A model generated the notes under the pieces. The model had not been told where the DNA came from. It ran no database searches and was given only the letters and a program-made list of their open reading frames with translations. A stretch of 26,069 nt of DNA from Bacteroidaceae bacterium (lineage in GTDB: Bacteria > Bacteroidota > Bacteroidia > Bacteroidales > Bacteroidaceae). The stretch covers positions 1 through 26,069 of the forward strand of contig JAUUPT010000052.1 of assembly GCA_030843315.1 (NCBI GenBank). The letters are read 5' to 3'. Of the stretch, positions 16,653-25,119 are shown piece after piece; within the stretch, counting starts at the first letter, position 1; each line of letters starts with the position of its first letter. The translations under genes were made by a program, and so were the position numbers.

Positions 16653-19600
16653 TTAGAAAGTTAAATTGAAACCGAAATTATAAGTTCTCGCATTTATTGA
16701 AGGGGCCTCTTTCTCAAGTCCATCCGTACCTCTATCAAACAAAGTGTTACTGCTTATTTCAGGATCATACAGAGAATAGCCTGTTATAGTAAACAGATTT
16801 TGAACACCGGCAAACAAACGGGCAGACTCTATGAAACCCGTTTTCTGCAAAAGCTTCTTACTGAATGTATAGCCAATCTGCAAATTTTTACAGCGGAAAT
16901 AAGATCCATCTTCTACATAAAAGCTACTCGGCAAGGAGTTACCGCCATTATAGTTGTCAGTCTTGGCAATAGGCAGAGGTGCTTTTGTATTGGAAGGAGT
17001 CCACGAATTCAGGGCATCTACAACATTATTGGTTTCGGGATTAAAGTAGAACTGATACTTGGCTGCTGCAAAGATGTCATTGCCTTGTGTTCCTTGGAAG
17101 AATGCCGTCAAATCCCAATTCTTGTAACCTACATTCACATTCAAACCGTAAGTAAAATCGGGAGACGGATTGCCGAGTACTTGTTTATCAGCATCACCTA
17201 CTTCTGCCGGAGTCTTAGCTGTGCCGTCAGCACCTTGAAACAAAAAGTCACCGCTATCACTCATACCTACAATTTTATATCCATAGAAAGAGCCGATAGG
17301 CAAGCCTTCTTGTGTAATGGTTGGACGGTCGGCAAACTTGGAACTCATTAAATTACCACGGATGGGCTGCACGCCTTCGCCTAACTTGCGAACTTTATTT
17401 TTCAAGAAGGAGATATTTCCTTGTACATCAAGACTCCAATTATCCCATGCTTTGCGATAGCCTAAAGAAAGTTCCAAACCTTTATTCTCTACGGATGCTG
17501 TATTATAATAAGGAAGCTCGCCATCATTTACAATAATCGTCTGACCGGAAGATGGAAGAGATTCCAGCGGAGCCAGCAAGTCATTGTTACGTCTCAGGAA
17601 AAGTTCTGCTGTAAAGTTCAAAGCATTATCCAAAAAGCCTAGCTCTACGGCAACATTGGAAGAGATTGCCGTTTCCCATGTCAGGTTAGTTTGAGCCAAA
17701 CGGGTAACATAACCATACTGCCGTTTATCATTAAAGATAGTTGGAACAGGTCCATATGCTAGCGAAAGGAACGAATAAGGATCAATAAAATTTGCTCCCA
17801 ACTCTCCATAGCTACCACGAATCTTAAACTTTGATATCCAAGGCACTTTGAAGAATTCTTCTTCGTGTATATTCCAACCGGCTGATACAGAGGGGAAGTA
17901 TCCCACCCTATTGCCTTCGGCAAATTTAGAAGATTCATCACTACGAATACTCAATGATAATAAATAGCGGTTCTTGTAATCGTAATTTATACGGGCAAAG
18001 AAAGAAAGTAATGCAGAGTTCAGTTCATCGGAACCAATAACACCTGTACCATTATATGTTGTAACAGAAGGCGCTCCTAAATCACTCACACCAGAGGATA
18101 TAGACATTGTACGATAATATTCACGCATCCAGCTGGTTCCTAACAGTACATCAAAAGTATGGCCACCAAATGTTCCATTATAGGTCAGCAAATTATCAAT
18201 CGTATAGTTAAAGCTTTCTCCTCTCGATTCTGCTAATGAAGTGTAAGGTTGGCTAAAACGCGAATCAGGATTACCATCGGCATCCCAATATGATGCATAT
18301 TCCGGTATATGTGTATATCCATGTGTATTCAGATAGCTACCTGCCAAATTCAATTTGTACTTAATACCTTTCCAAATATCCAAACCTATATTCAAACTAC
18401 CTGTAATATCTGTTTTCTTAGTATAGCTGTCTTCGGCATAAATAGCTGCCAAAGGATTTGTAAAATCACTATTAGTTATGGAATATCCATCTTCCTGAGG
18501 GGTAGAAATATAACGCCCTTGTCCATCGCGCACCGGTATGGTAGGAGGCATAATGAAACGCCTGCCCGGAGGTGATTGTTTACTGGTATGCGCTAAAGAG
18601 AGGTTCTCTGAAATTGTGAAACGTCCTTTCTTATATGTGCCGTTAACACGTGCATTATATTTTTCGTAATTGGAATGTATGATAATGCCGTCCTGGTTTG
18701 TATATCCGATACTTGTGCTGAAGGTAGAGTTCTCGCCTCCACCGGAAATGGCAGCACTCAGGTTCCACATGGCGGCATTCTGATAATACAGGTCTTGCCA
18801 ATCCGTACTCATATTGGGATTCGTAGGATTCACATTCTGAGGAGCACGATCGAATGCCGGACTGTTATCGGCTACCATATTGGCAAAGCCTCTCCATTGC
18901 TCGGCATTCATAAAATCGAGCATCTTGGTAGGTGTCTGATAAGAAAAAGAGCCATTAATATCAACTACAGTTTTCCCGCTTTTCCCGCTCTTGGTAGTGA
19001 CCAGTACCACGCCATTGGCGGCACGAGAACCGTAAATGGCCGCTGCCGAACCATCTTTCAATATCTCAATAGATGAAATATCACTGGGATTTAAAGAGTT
19101 GATTCCATTGTTGCTCACTGCGCCGTCTACAATGTAAAGAGGTTCTGTAGAGCCGAATGTTCCAGCACCGCGTATCAAGATACTGACGTCACCACCCGCT
19201 TCGCCTCCATTCTGCAACACTTCTACACCCGGAGTACGCCCTTGTAAAGCGGAAGTAACATTGGAAGTTACTAATTTATTAATTTCTTTAGCTGATACGG
19301 AAGCTACCGATGCCGTCATGCTGGATTTCTTCTGTACACCGTAACCAACAACTACCACTTCATCAAGTTGCTCGGCATCTTCTTCCAACGTTACATTGAT
19401 CGTCGCTTTGTCTCCAACAAGAACCTCTTGTGTTTTATAACCTATATAACTAAAGACCAGAGTCGCTCCGGGAGATACTTTCAAGGAGTATTCCCCATCA
19501 ACGTTCGTAATAGTACCATTGGACGTCCCTTTTTCTTGAATGGAAGCGCCAATTACAGATTCATTGTGGGTATCGACCACCACACCGGTAATCGACTTTT

Positions 19601-19661
19601 GCTGTGCCAGCGCAATCATGGATGCGCACAGGCAGAACAGCGTTAACAGATACTTCTTCAT
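16653..19661 (-). CDS. SusC/RagA-family TonB-dependent outer-membrane transporter
   Basis: The 1002-residue protein has a signal peptide (1-19, MIALAQ), a carboxypeptidase-regulatory-like domain (about 23-95), and a TonB-box-like segment DEVVVVGYG (100-108). A plug domain follows (about 120-230; LQGRTPGVEVLQNGG, LYIVDG, IEILKDGSAAAIYGSRAANG), then a beta-barrel ending in an aromatic C-terminal strand (NARTYNFGFNLTF). It forms the outer-membrane import channel with the downstream SusD partner, 12 bp away. It lies 41 bp after the epimerase gene with no promoter consensus in the gap, so it is probably read from the MFS promoter. No N-terminal sigma-factor-interacting extension is present, consistent with control by a cytoplasmic ROK regulator rather than an anti-sigma system. 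Confidence 0.97.
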   Translation of the reverse strand: MKKYLLTLFCLCASMIALAQQKSITGVVVDTHNESVIGASIQEKGTSNGTITNVDGEYSLKVSPGATLVFSYIGYKTQEVLVGDKATINVTLEEDAEQLDEVVVVGYGVQKKSSMTASVASVSAKEINKLVTSNVTSALQGRTPGVEVLQNGGEAGGDVSILIRGAGTFGSTEPLYIVDGAVSNNGINSLNPSDISSIEILKDGSAAAIYGSRAANGVVLVTTKSGKSGKTVVDINGSFSYQTPTKMLDFMNAEQWRGFANMVADNSPAFDRAPQNVNPTNPNMSTDWQDLYYQNAAMWNLSAAISGGGENSTFSTSIGYTNQDGIIIHSNYEKYNARVNGTYKKGRFTISENLSLAHTSKQSPPGRRFIMPPTIPVRDGQGRYISTPQEDGYSITNSDFTNPLAAIYAEDSYTKKTDITGSLNIGLDIWKGIKYKLNLAGSYLNTHGYTHIPEYASYWDADGNPDSRFSQPYTSLAESRGESFNYTIDNLLTYNGTFGGHTFDVLLGTSWMREYYRTMSISSGVSDLGAPSVTTYNGTGVIGSDELNSALLSFFARINYDYKNRYLLSLSIRSDESSKFAEGNRVGYFPSVSAGWNIHEEEFFKVPWISKFKIRGSYGELGANFIDPYSFLSLAYGPVPTIFNDKRQYGYVTRLAQTNLTWETAISSNVAVELGFLDNALNFTAELFLRRNNDLLAPLESLPSSGQTIIVNDGELPYYNTASVENKGLELSLGYRKAWDNWSLDVQGNISFLKNKVRKLGEGVQPIRGNLMSSKFADRPTITQEGLPIGSFYGYKIVGMSDSGDFLFQGADGTAKTPAEVGDADKQVLGNPSPDFTYGLNVNVGYKNWDLTAFFQGTQGNDIFAAAKYQFYFNPETNNVVDALNSWTPSNTKAPLPIAKTDNYNGGNSLPSSFYVEDGSYFRCKNLQIGYTFSKKLLQKTGFIESARLFAGVQNLFTITGYSLYDPEISSNTLFDRGTDGLEKEAPSINARTYNFGFNLTF

Positions 19662-19702
19662 AAAATTAGATTTTGAATTATAAATAGGTAAATTTCAGTC
19701 AA

Positions 19703-20878
19703 TCAGAGTAGCTCCTCGCACAGCATACAGCTTTTTATCATCATGCGAGGTATATGGAAAGGTCCTTTAAAGAGATTGCCCTTAGCTGGTTGTGCCACCT
19801 TGCCGTCACGATGCAGATAGCCATACCATTCCCCGTATTCTTTATCGGGAAAGTGAGCATAGGTCCATTCACTTATCTGCTTGTGCATAGCAAGATATTT
19901 TTCATCATGGGTGGCCTGATAAGCATAAAGAGTGGCAATGATAGCTTCCGTTTGCGGCCACCAGAACTTCATGTCCTGAGAGTAGTCTTGTACCGGGAAT
20001 TCACGACAATCGCGGAAATTGATGATGCCGCCATATTCTTTGTCCCAGCCCCAATCCCATGACCAGTCGAGTATCTGAAGAGCTGTTTTTACCAGTTCTT
20101 TATCCCAGTTACGTTGTTTGGCTTCTTCGAGGATAAACCAGGAAGTTTCAATGCAATGTCCCGGATTGATGACGCGGCCATTGCAGGTATCAATAAATTC
20201 TCCATTCGGTCCTACCATTTCGAGCAATGCTTTGAATTCGGGATGCAGGAAATAACGACGAATAGCATCGAGTGAATCATTGATTTGTGTGTCAAGTATC
20301 GGATCGGAAACTGCTGCCCGGATGCGGGAAGCAGTATTGATGAGAATCATCGTGATGGAATGTCCACGAGCTTGCAACGTAGGCAGATACTTCGGTTCCA
20401 GAAAGCCGGGGGTGGAGAGGAATTTCTGTATCCGCTTGAAGAGTGCCAATGCTTTTTCTGCATAACTCTTATCACCGGAAGCAATAGCATACTCGGACAT
20501 TGCAATAGCTGCAAAGCATTCGGAAAAGACATAACGACGTTTACGCAAAGGTTGCCCGTCTTCGGTCACCTCGAAGAACATGTGTCCGTCTTCATCGGCA
20601 CAATGCGCCTCGATAAAGTCGATACAGCTCTTGGATGCTGCCAGCCAATCAGGATTCTTAGCTATATTATTATAAGCAGAGGCTGCTATAAATCCGAAAC
20701 GGCCTTGAAACCATACGGATTTAGTGGTGTCCATCAGGCGCCCTTCACGGTCGAGACAGGTATAAACGCCCCCATGCTTATGGTCGAGTCCATACTTCAG
20801 CCAGAAAGGCATAATGTTCTCCGTAAAATCCTGCCTATAGGATTTTGCCCATGTTTGTAGATAGTCGGTTGCATTCAT
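19703..20878 (-). CDS. N-acylglucosamine 2-epimerase (AGE / renin-binding protein family)
   Basis: The 391-residue cytosolic enzyme belongs to the AGE family, whose members interconvert N-acetylmannosamine and N-acetylglucosamine without phosphorylation. Visible features are VWFQGR (R60), NPGHCIETSWFILEE (H241), FWWPQTEAI (E311) and FKGPFHIPR (H375), matching the known catalytic positions of AGE enzymes within a few residues. I start at ATG 20878 (MNATDYLQTW). A longer in-frame start at 20962 would overlap the lyase gene and adds 28 residues unlike the family. The gap to the lyase stop is 13 bp. In Bacteroides fragilis the comparable enzyme is called NanE and replaces the NanK/NanE phosphate route. 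Related mannose isomerases exist, so a KDN-to-mannose role is possible. Confidence 0.94.
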   Translation of the reverse strand: MNATDYLQTWAKSYRQDFTENIMPFWLKYGLDHKHGGVYTCLDREGRLMDTTKSVWFQGRFGFIAASAYNNIAKNPDWLAASKSCIDFIEAHCADEDGHMFFEVTEDGQPLRKRRYVFSECFAAIAMSEYAIASGDKSYAEKALALFKRIQKFLSTPGFLEPKYLPTLQARGHSITMILINTASRIRAAVSDPILDTQINDSLDAIRRYFLHPEFKALLEMVGPNGEFIDTCNGRVINPGHCIETSWFILEEAKQRNWDKELVKTALQILDWSWDWGWDKEYGGIINFRDCREFPVQDYSQDMKFWWPQTEAIIATLYAYQATHDEKYLAMHKQISEWTYAHFPDKEYGEWYGYLHRDGKVAQPAKGNLFKGPFHIPRMMIKSCMLCEELL

Positions 20879-20891
20879 AGTACGTCGATAT

Positions 20892-21809
20892 TTAAAATTT
20901 ATTGCAACGGTTAAAGAAATCAATCGCTTCAAGTTCTGCTCCCATACGCTTTTCTTCTTCATCGGTCATATTCTGGAAGGGAGTGCGGTTTCCACCCAAA
21001 TCAAGACCTATCAATTTCATGATACGTTTGCCGCCTACAATGTTACCGCGGTAATGGCAGATGACGTTGATAACTTCCTGAGAGAAGTTCTGATACTCGC
21101 GAGCCAACTCTACATCACCGGCTTTCCAAGCATCGATGATGCCAACAAGTTCCTTGCCGTTATAGTTGGTTGTACCGCCAATTCCACCTTGTGCACCGCC
21201 CATGGCGAGACAAGGAAGGATAGTTTCATCTTGCCCGTGCAGCATATCATACTTGCCGTTTTTATAAAGACGACATTGATTGTATTCGTACAAGCTCTCG
21301 AAAGTGTATTTGATGCCTGCAAAGTTGGGAATACGACCATCAACGGCTTCGAGCAGCTTTACCATAGGCAAGAAAGCACCATTGAAAGCAGGAATGTGAT
21401 AGTAATAGAATGGAAGTGCGGGAGCACCGGCTGCTATTTCTTCAATATACTTCACAAGTTCCTCAATGCGTCCTATCTTCGGGAAAGGAGGTGCCATAGC
21501 CCCAATACCCCATGCACCAATCTTCTGGGCATGTTCGGCAAGCATACGACTTGACTTCACACAGCAACTACCTACGTGCACAATGACTTTGAAACCCTCG
21601 GGAGCCACAGCAATCCAGCGTTCAGCAAGTTTCATACGCTCTTCTTCTGTCAGCATATAGCCTTCGCCGGAAGAGCCGTTGATAAATACTCCTTGCAACC
21701 CGTTCTTTTGAAGCATTCGGGCATAAGCTTCAATAGGTTCATAATTTACTTCTCCATTCTCATAGAACGGAGTGAACGGTGCATCAATCAATCCAATAAT
21801 CTTTTCCAT
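20892..21809 (-). CDS. nanA: N-acetylneuraminate lyase (DHDPS/NAL superfamily)
   Basis: The 305-residue class I aldolase splits a nonulosonic acid into pyruvate and an acylmannosamine through a Schiff base. GSSGEGY (45-51) binds the carboxylate, YHIPA carries Y137, and the Schiff-base lysine is K167 in AGIKYTF. GQDETILPCLAMGGAQGGIG (about 194-213) is the usual sugar-binding segment. The residues favour sialic acid lyase over dihydrodipicolinate synthase, and the adjacent epimerase and YhcH homologue agree. A good ribosome-binding site, AAAAGGAATT, precedes the ATG. It starts 32 bp after the MFS stop and ends 13 bp before the epimerase. Cytoplasmic. Activity on related acids such as KDN is not excluded. 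Confidence 0.94.
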   Translation of the reverse strand: MEKIIGLIDAPFTPFYENGEVNYEPIEAYARMLQKNGLQGVFINGSSGEGYMLTEEERMKLAERWIAVAPEGFKVIVHVGSCCVKSSRMLAEHAQKIGAWGIGAMAPPFPKIGRIEELVKYIEEIAAGAPALPFYYYHIPAFNGAFLPMVKLLEAVDGRIPNFAGIKYTFESLYEYNQCRLYKNGKYDMLHGQDETILPCLAMGGAQGGIGGTTNYNGKELVGIIDAWKAGDVELAREYQNFSQEVINVICHYRGNIVGGKRIMKLIGLDLGGNRTPFQNMTDEEEKRMGAELEAIDFFNRCNKF

Positions 21810-21841
21810 AATTCCTTTTATTATATGTGTTATACGTATAT

Positions 21842-23077
21842 TTATTCCATGTTATCTGTCGCCGGGCGGAGGAAGTACAATTGAAGTACCAAAGCTATGA
21901 GAACAACCACGCTCAGCATGGCAAAACCTTCTCCCAAGTCTCCCCCATCCGTCCATCGTCCCAATAATTCGGTCACTGCAGCTCCGGCAAAGACACCTGT
22001 CATATTCATTATTCCATAAGCCGTTCCACGATGTTTAGCCGATACGAACTGGCAAAGAATAGGCATATTATTAGCATCAAAAATTCCAAAACCAACTCCA
22101 AAGAGCAGTCCGGCACCGACTACCGCCACAAAACTATGACCGAAACCGAGCAATAGTAGTGCCGGAACAGTCAAGCCCAGTCCAATGGCACCGGTGTAGA
22201 CACGTCCCCGAATATTTCTCTGTACCCATCGGTCGGACAAAAGACCACCTACTATGACACCGATAAATGAAGATACGGCAATGGTAATGGTAGATATAGG
22301 TCCAGCTTCGGACATTGGGATACCCAAGCTCTCAGCAAACAACGTCGGCAGCCAGTTTTTCGTAGCCCATCCGGGAAGACTGGGAGCAGCGAAGTAGAAA
22401 AGAATAATCCAAAAGGCCCAGGTAGAGAAAAGAATACTAAGTCCGCTAAGCAAAGAAGGTCTCTTGCCTCCCGTATCCACCGAAGGTTTTTCTTCAACCG
22501 CATGAATTGGATTTTCGCGTAAAGCAAGCATCAAAATCAAAGAATAGATGATGCCGATAATACCAAACCAGTGAAAAGTAGAATGCCAAGAGAACATAGC
22601 TGCAACCGTAGCACCAAAACCACCGATAGCCTGTCCCACATACAATCCTGTCATATGTACGCCAATAGCTAACGAACGTGATTTTCCCTGGTGCCAATCT
22701 GCAATAAGGGATAACGCAGAAGGTATATAAAGCGCCTCACTTATTCCCATCACAGCACGCAGCCAGTATAATTCATGAAAAGTATCGGCATAACCCATCA
22801 GAAAAGTAACAGCCGACCACACAAAAAGACTACCTACCACCAGCCATTTACGATTAAGACGATCGGCAATCATACCTGCAACCGGACTCATGAAACCATA
22901 AATCCACAAGAAGATGGCCATCAAAGCGCCAAAAGCTTCTGCTTTATTCAACTCTACAATATCTGCCTTCATAGCATCTTGCATGGTAGAAAGCATTTGA
23001 CGATCCATATAGTTGAGGAGAGCAACCACCCACAACAGTCCCACTACAATCCAAGGATATACATTTTTGTTTTTCAT
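21842..23077 (-). CDS. MFS transporter, likely sialic acid (NanT-like)
   Basis: The 411-residue inner-membrane permease shows about 12 hydrophobic segments and MFS motif A in both halves (GMIADRLNRK and GGLLSDRWVQRNIRGR). The N-terminal LLNYMDRQML is typical of anion:cation symporters, the MFS group that includes sialin and hexuronate carriers. It is the first gene of the operon. The lyase follows by 32 bp. In this context it should carry free N-acetylneuraminate or a related acid with protons into the cytoplasm. The transporter class is certain, the substrate is inferred from neighbours. Start ATG 23077 lies 38 bases downstream of a well-formed promoter. Confidence 0.93.
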   Translation of the reverse strand: MKNKNVYPWIVVGLLWVVALLNYMDRQMLSTMQDAMKADIVELNKAEAFGALMAIFLWIYGFMSPVAGMIADRLNRKWLVVGSLFVWSAVTFLMGYADTFHELYWLRAVMGISEALYIPSALSLIADWHQGKSRSLAIGVHMTGLYVGQAIGGFGATVAAMFSWHSTFHWFGIIGIIYSLILMLALRENPIHAVEEKPSVDTGGKRPSLLSGLSILFSTWAFWIILFYFAAPSLPGWATKNWLPTLFAESLGIPMSEAGPISTITIAVSSFIGVIVGGLLSDRWVQRNIRGRVYTGAIGLGLTVPALLLLGFGHSFVAVVGAGLLFGVGFGIFDANNMPILCQFVSAKHRGTAYGIMNMTGVFAGAAVTELLGRWTDGGDLGEGFAMLSVVVLIALVLQLYFLRPATDNME

Positions 23078-23114
23078 AACGGTTATTTAAAGCTGTATTA
23101 CATTTATTTTGCTA

Positions 23115-23171
23115 CAAATATACAAACTATTTTATTATATCAAAACTAATTAATAAATTATTTTATTATAT
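23115..23171 (-). promoter_or_regulatory. Promoter and putative ROK operator of the nan-type operon (copy A)
   Basis: On the minus strand, TTTG (23141-23144) and TATATTTG (23115-23122) form a Bacteroides -33/-7 pair with 18-base spacing. Just upstream lies the palindrome TAATAAATTATTTTATTA (23151-23168, 7-base arms, 4-base centre) inside a 24-base A/T block (23148-23171). That block is repeated exactly at 23832-23855. The whole 57-bp module matches copy B at 46 of 57 positions without gaps. Confidence 0.8.
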
Positions 23172-23224
23172 AATCGATGTTATTTAAATATACACCCATA
23201 TAAACGCTCATTTACACCCTCTAT

Positions 23225-23267
23225 AAATAAAAAATGCGGAAAGAACAAATAACTCATTCCTCCCGCA
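23225..23267 (-). terminator. Rho-independent terminator of the YhcH-family gene
   Basis: On the minus strand an 11-bp stem (arms 23257-23267 and 23235-23245, two G-U pairs) with an 11-base loop is followed by TTTTTTATTT. It lies 45 bases after the YhcH-family stop. It separates that short transcript from the MFS-led operon, which then starts from its own promoter. Confidence 0.88.
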
Positions 23268-23312
23268 CAACAATCTATTACCTTATTATATATAGCCAAT
23301 AAAAGCTATAAG

Positions 23313-23759
23313 TCAGATTTTCACTTTAGCAATCAGCTTGCGAATCTTCCCACTCCCAATTACCGGAGCATGAGGATCTTCCGGATATACAATCATAAAT
23401 TGACCGGGATACAAATCAACCCATGTAGTAGACTGCTCCTTATACAAGGCACAGTCACTGTCTTTATCATAAGATTTAATCTCATGCCGCACATCTTCAA
23501 TAGCTTTCCAGCCGATTCTCTCCGAGCCCTCCAAAAGAATATGTACGTCGATATACATTCGATGAGCCTCAAGTGGCTGCTCATCTCCTGATACACACTC
23601 CGGGTTTACATTCTGAATGAATAGATTATCGCCATCTATATCAATACGACCTAACTCTGCATGAAGCAAATCATGCATTTTTATATAATCAAAAAGGGGC
23701 TTAAACAAAGGATGAAGTCCTTCTATACGGCTACTGTTCTGCAAATTTGATACAATCAT
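23313..23759 (-). CDS. YhcH/YjgK/YiaL family protein, likely sialic acid anomerase (NanQ-like)
   Basis: The 148-residue cupin-like protein carries the family's metal site: E64 and H66 in LEAHRMYID, H73 in DVHILLEG, and H130 in YPEDPHAP. Escherichia coli YhcH (NanQ) in the nan operon speeds conversion between sialic acid anomers, and related YiaL/YjgK proteins act on other sugars. Placement beside a lyase, epimerase and ROK regulator favours the sialic acid role here. It is monocistronic, with its own promoter in copy B of the duplicated module (-7 at 23799-23806) and its own terminator at 23225-23267. Cytoplasmic. It lies between the regulator and the operon. Confidence 0.93.
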   Translation of the reverse strand: MIVSNLQNSSRIEGLHPLFKPLFDYIKMHDLLHAELGRIDIDGDNLFIQNVNPECVSGDEQPLEAHRMYIDVHILLEGSERIGWKAIEDVRHEIKSYDKDSDCALYKEQSTTWVDLYPGQFMIVYPEDPHAPVIGSGKIRKLIAKVKI

Positions 23760-23798
23760 GGTTTCATATTTTATAGGTTATACATCTAAATTGCCGGG

Positions 23799-23855
23799 CA
23801 AATATACCAATATATTTATTATCAAAGAATAAATTAATAAATTATTTTATTATAT
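23799..23855. promoter_or_regulatory. Divergent promoter/operator between YhcH and ROK genes (copy B)
   Basis: The palindrome TAATAAATTATTTTATTA (23835-23852) is identical to that in copy A. On the minus strand it lies 28 bases upstream of TATATTTG (23799-23806), the same spacing as in copy A, serving the YhcH gene. On the plus side its edge touches the -33 element of the ROK promoter. It is the probable binding site of the ROK regulator, giving control of both genes and autoregulation. Confidence 0.78.
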
Positions 23856-23885
23856 TGAATATAAAATAGAAAAATATTATCTTTG
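23854..23885 (+). promoter_or_regulatory. Promoter of the ROK regulator gene
   Basis: TATCTTTG (23878-23885) is an exact -7 match. ATTG (23854-23857), 20 bases upstream, is a near-match to the -33 TTTG and abuts the palindrome. The start codon at 23911 is 25 bases downstream. Confidence 0.65.
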
Positions 23886-23910
23886 TAATCATTCTATAAA
23901 GACAAGAGAT

Positions 23911-25119
23911 ATGAAACAACAACTTTTAAAGGAAATAGAAGCGGGAAGCAAAAATGCTCTTATAAAAAAGAGAATCATTACACATTATATATATAGTGGC
24001 AGTTCCACCATTACAGATCTATCCAAAGAACTGGATTTAAGCATACCTACCGTCACAAAGTTTATCAGCGAGATGTACGAGGATGGTTATATCAACGATT
24101 ATGGCAAATTGGAAACCAGCGGCGGAAGACATCCTAATTTATATGGGCTAAATCCAGAATCAGGATATTTCATTGGAGTAGATATCAAGAAGTTTGCTAT
24201 CAATATTGGGATAATCAATTTCAAAGGTGATATGATGGAGCTGAAGATGAATATTCCATATAAGTTTGAAAACACACCGGAAGCAATGGAAGAACTATGT
24301 CGACTAATCAGTTCTTTCATAAATAAAACAAGAGTCAATACTGAGAAGATCTTAAATATAAGTATCAACATATCCGGACGAGTCAACCCTGAGTCCGGAT
24401 ATAGTTTCAGCCAATTCAATTTCTCCGAACAGCCATTAGCAGAAGTGTTGACTGAAAAGATAGGATATCCGGTTAGCATAGACAATGACACACGCGCAAT
24501 GACTTATGGAGAATACCTGCAAGGCTGTGTCAAGGGAGAGAAAAATGTCATCTTCGTCAATGTAAGTTGGGGTCTCGGAATAGGGATTATAATCGATGGG
24601 AAAGTATATACCGGTAAATCCGGGTTCTCTGGAGAGTTTGGACATGTGAATGTATTTGATAATGAGATTCTGTGCCACTGCGGAAAAAAAGGATGCTTGG
24701 AGACTGAAGCATCCGGCTCCGCATTGCACCGCATTCTATTAGAACGCATCAGAAATGGAGAAAGTTCTATCCTCTCAAATCGCGTTGGCACAAAAGAAAG
24801 CCCGCTTACTTTGGACGAAATTATCACTGCAGTGAATAAGGAAGACCTGCTCTGCATTGAAATTGTGGAAGAAATAGGGCAAAAACTGGGAAAACAAATA
24901 GCCGGATTAATTAATATATTCAACCCTGAACTAGTAATTATCGGAGGAACCCTTTCATTGACCGGTGACTACATTACTCAGCCCATAAAAACAGCAGTAA
25001 GAAAGTATTCACTGAACCTGGTAAACAAAGATTCGGCCATTATGACCTCCAAACTAAAAGACAAAGCAGGCATTGTGGGTGCCTGCATGCTTGCACGAAG
25101 CCGGATGTTCGAGAGCTAA
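23911..25119 (+). CDS. ROK family transcriptional regulator (NagC/XylR type)
   Basis: The 402-residue protein has an N-terminal winged helix-turn-helix (about 20-70; TITDLSKELDLSIPTVTKF) and a ROK sugar-binding domain. VNVSWGLGIGIIIDGKVYTG and GFSGEFGH lead to the zinc site: H245 with C255, C257 and C262 in CHCGKKGC. The ATP-binding DxGGT motif of ROK sugar kinases is absent (GVDIKKFAIN instead), so it is a regulator rather than a kinase. It is divergent from the YhcH gene, with the duplicated palindrome between them and in front of the operon, so local control is very likely. The inducer is probably ManNAc, GlcNAc or the acid itself (inference). Its stop overlaps that of the convergent cupin gene. 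Confidence 0.94.
   Translation: MKQQLLKEIEAGSKNALIKKRIITHYIYSGSSTITDLSKELDLSIPTVTKFISEMYEDGYINDYGKLETSGGRHPNLYGLNPESGYFIGVDIKKFAINIGIINFKGDMMELKMNIPYKFENTPEAMEELCRLISSFINKTRVNTEKILNISINISGRVNPESGYSFSQFNFSEQPLAEVLTEKIGYPVSIDNDTRAMTYGEYLQGCVKGEKNVIFVNVSWGLGIGIIIDGKVYTGKSGFSGEFGHVNVFDNEILCHCGKKGCLETEASGSALHRILLERIRNGESSILSNRVGTKESPLTLDEIITAVNKEDLLCIEIVEEIGQKLGKQIAGLINIFNPELVIIGGTLSLTGDYITQPIKTAVRKYSLNLVNKDSAIMTSKLKDKAGIVGACMLARSRMFES

Noticed and set aside
21816..21826. TTTTATTATAT in the MFS-lyase gap, matching half of the operator block
   Set aside because: It is a single A/T-only half-site without the palindrome or a promoter; chance is likely in an AT-rich gap.
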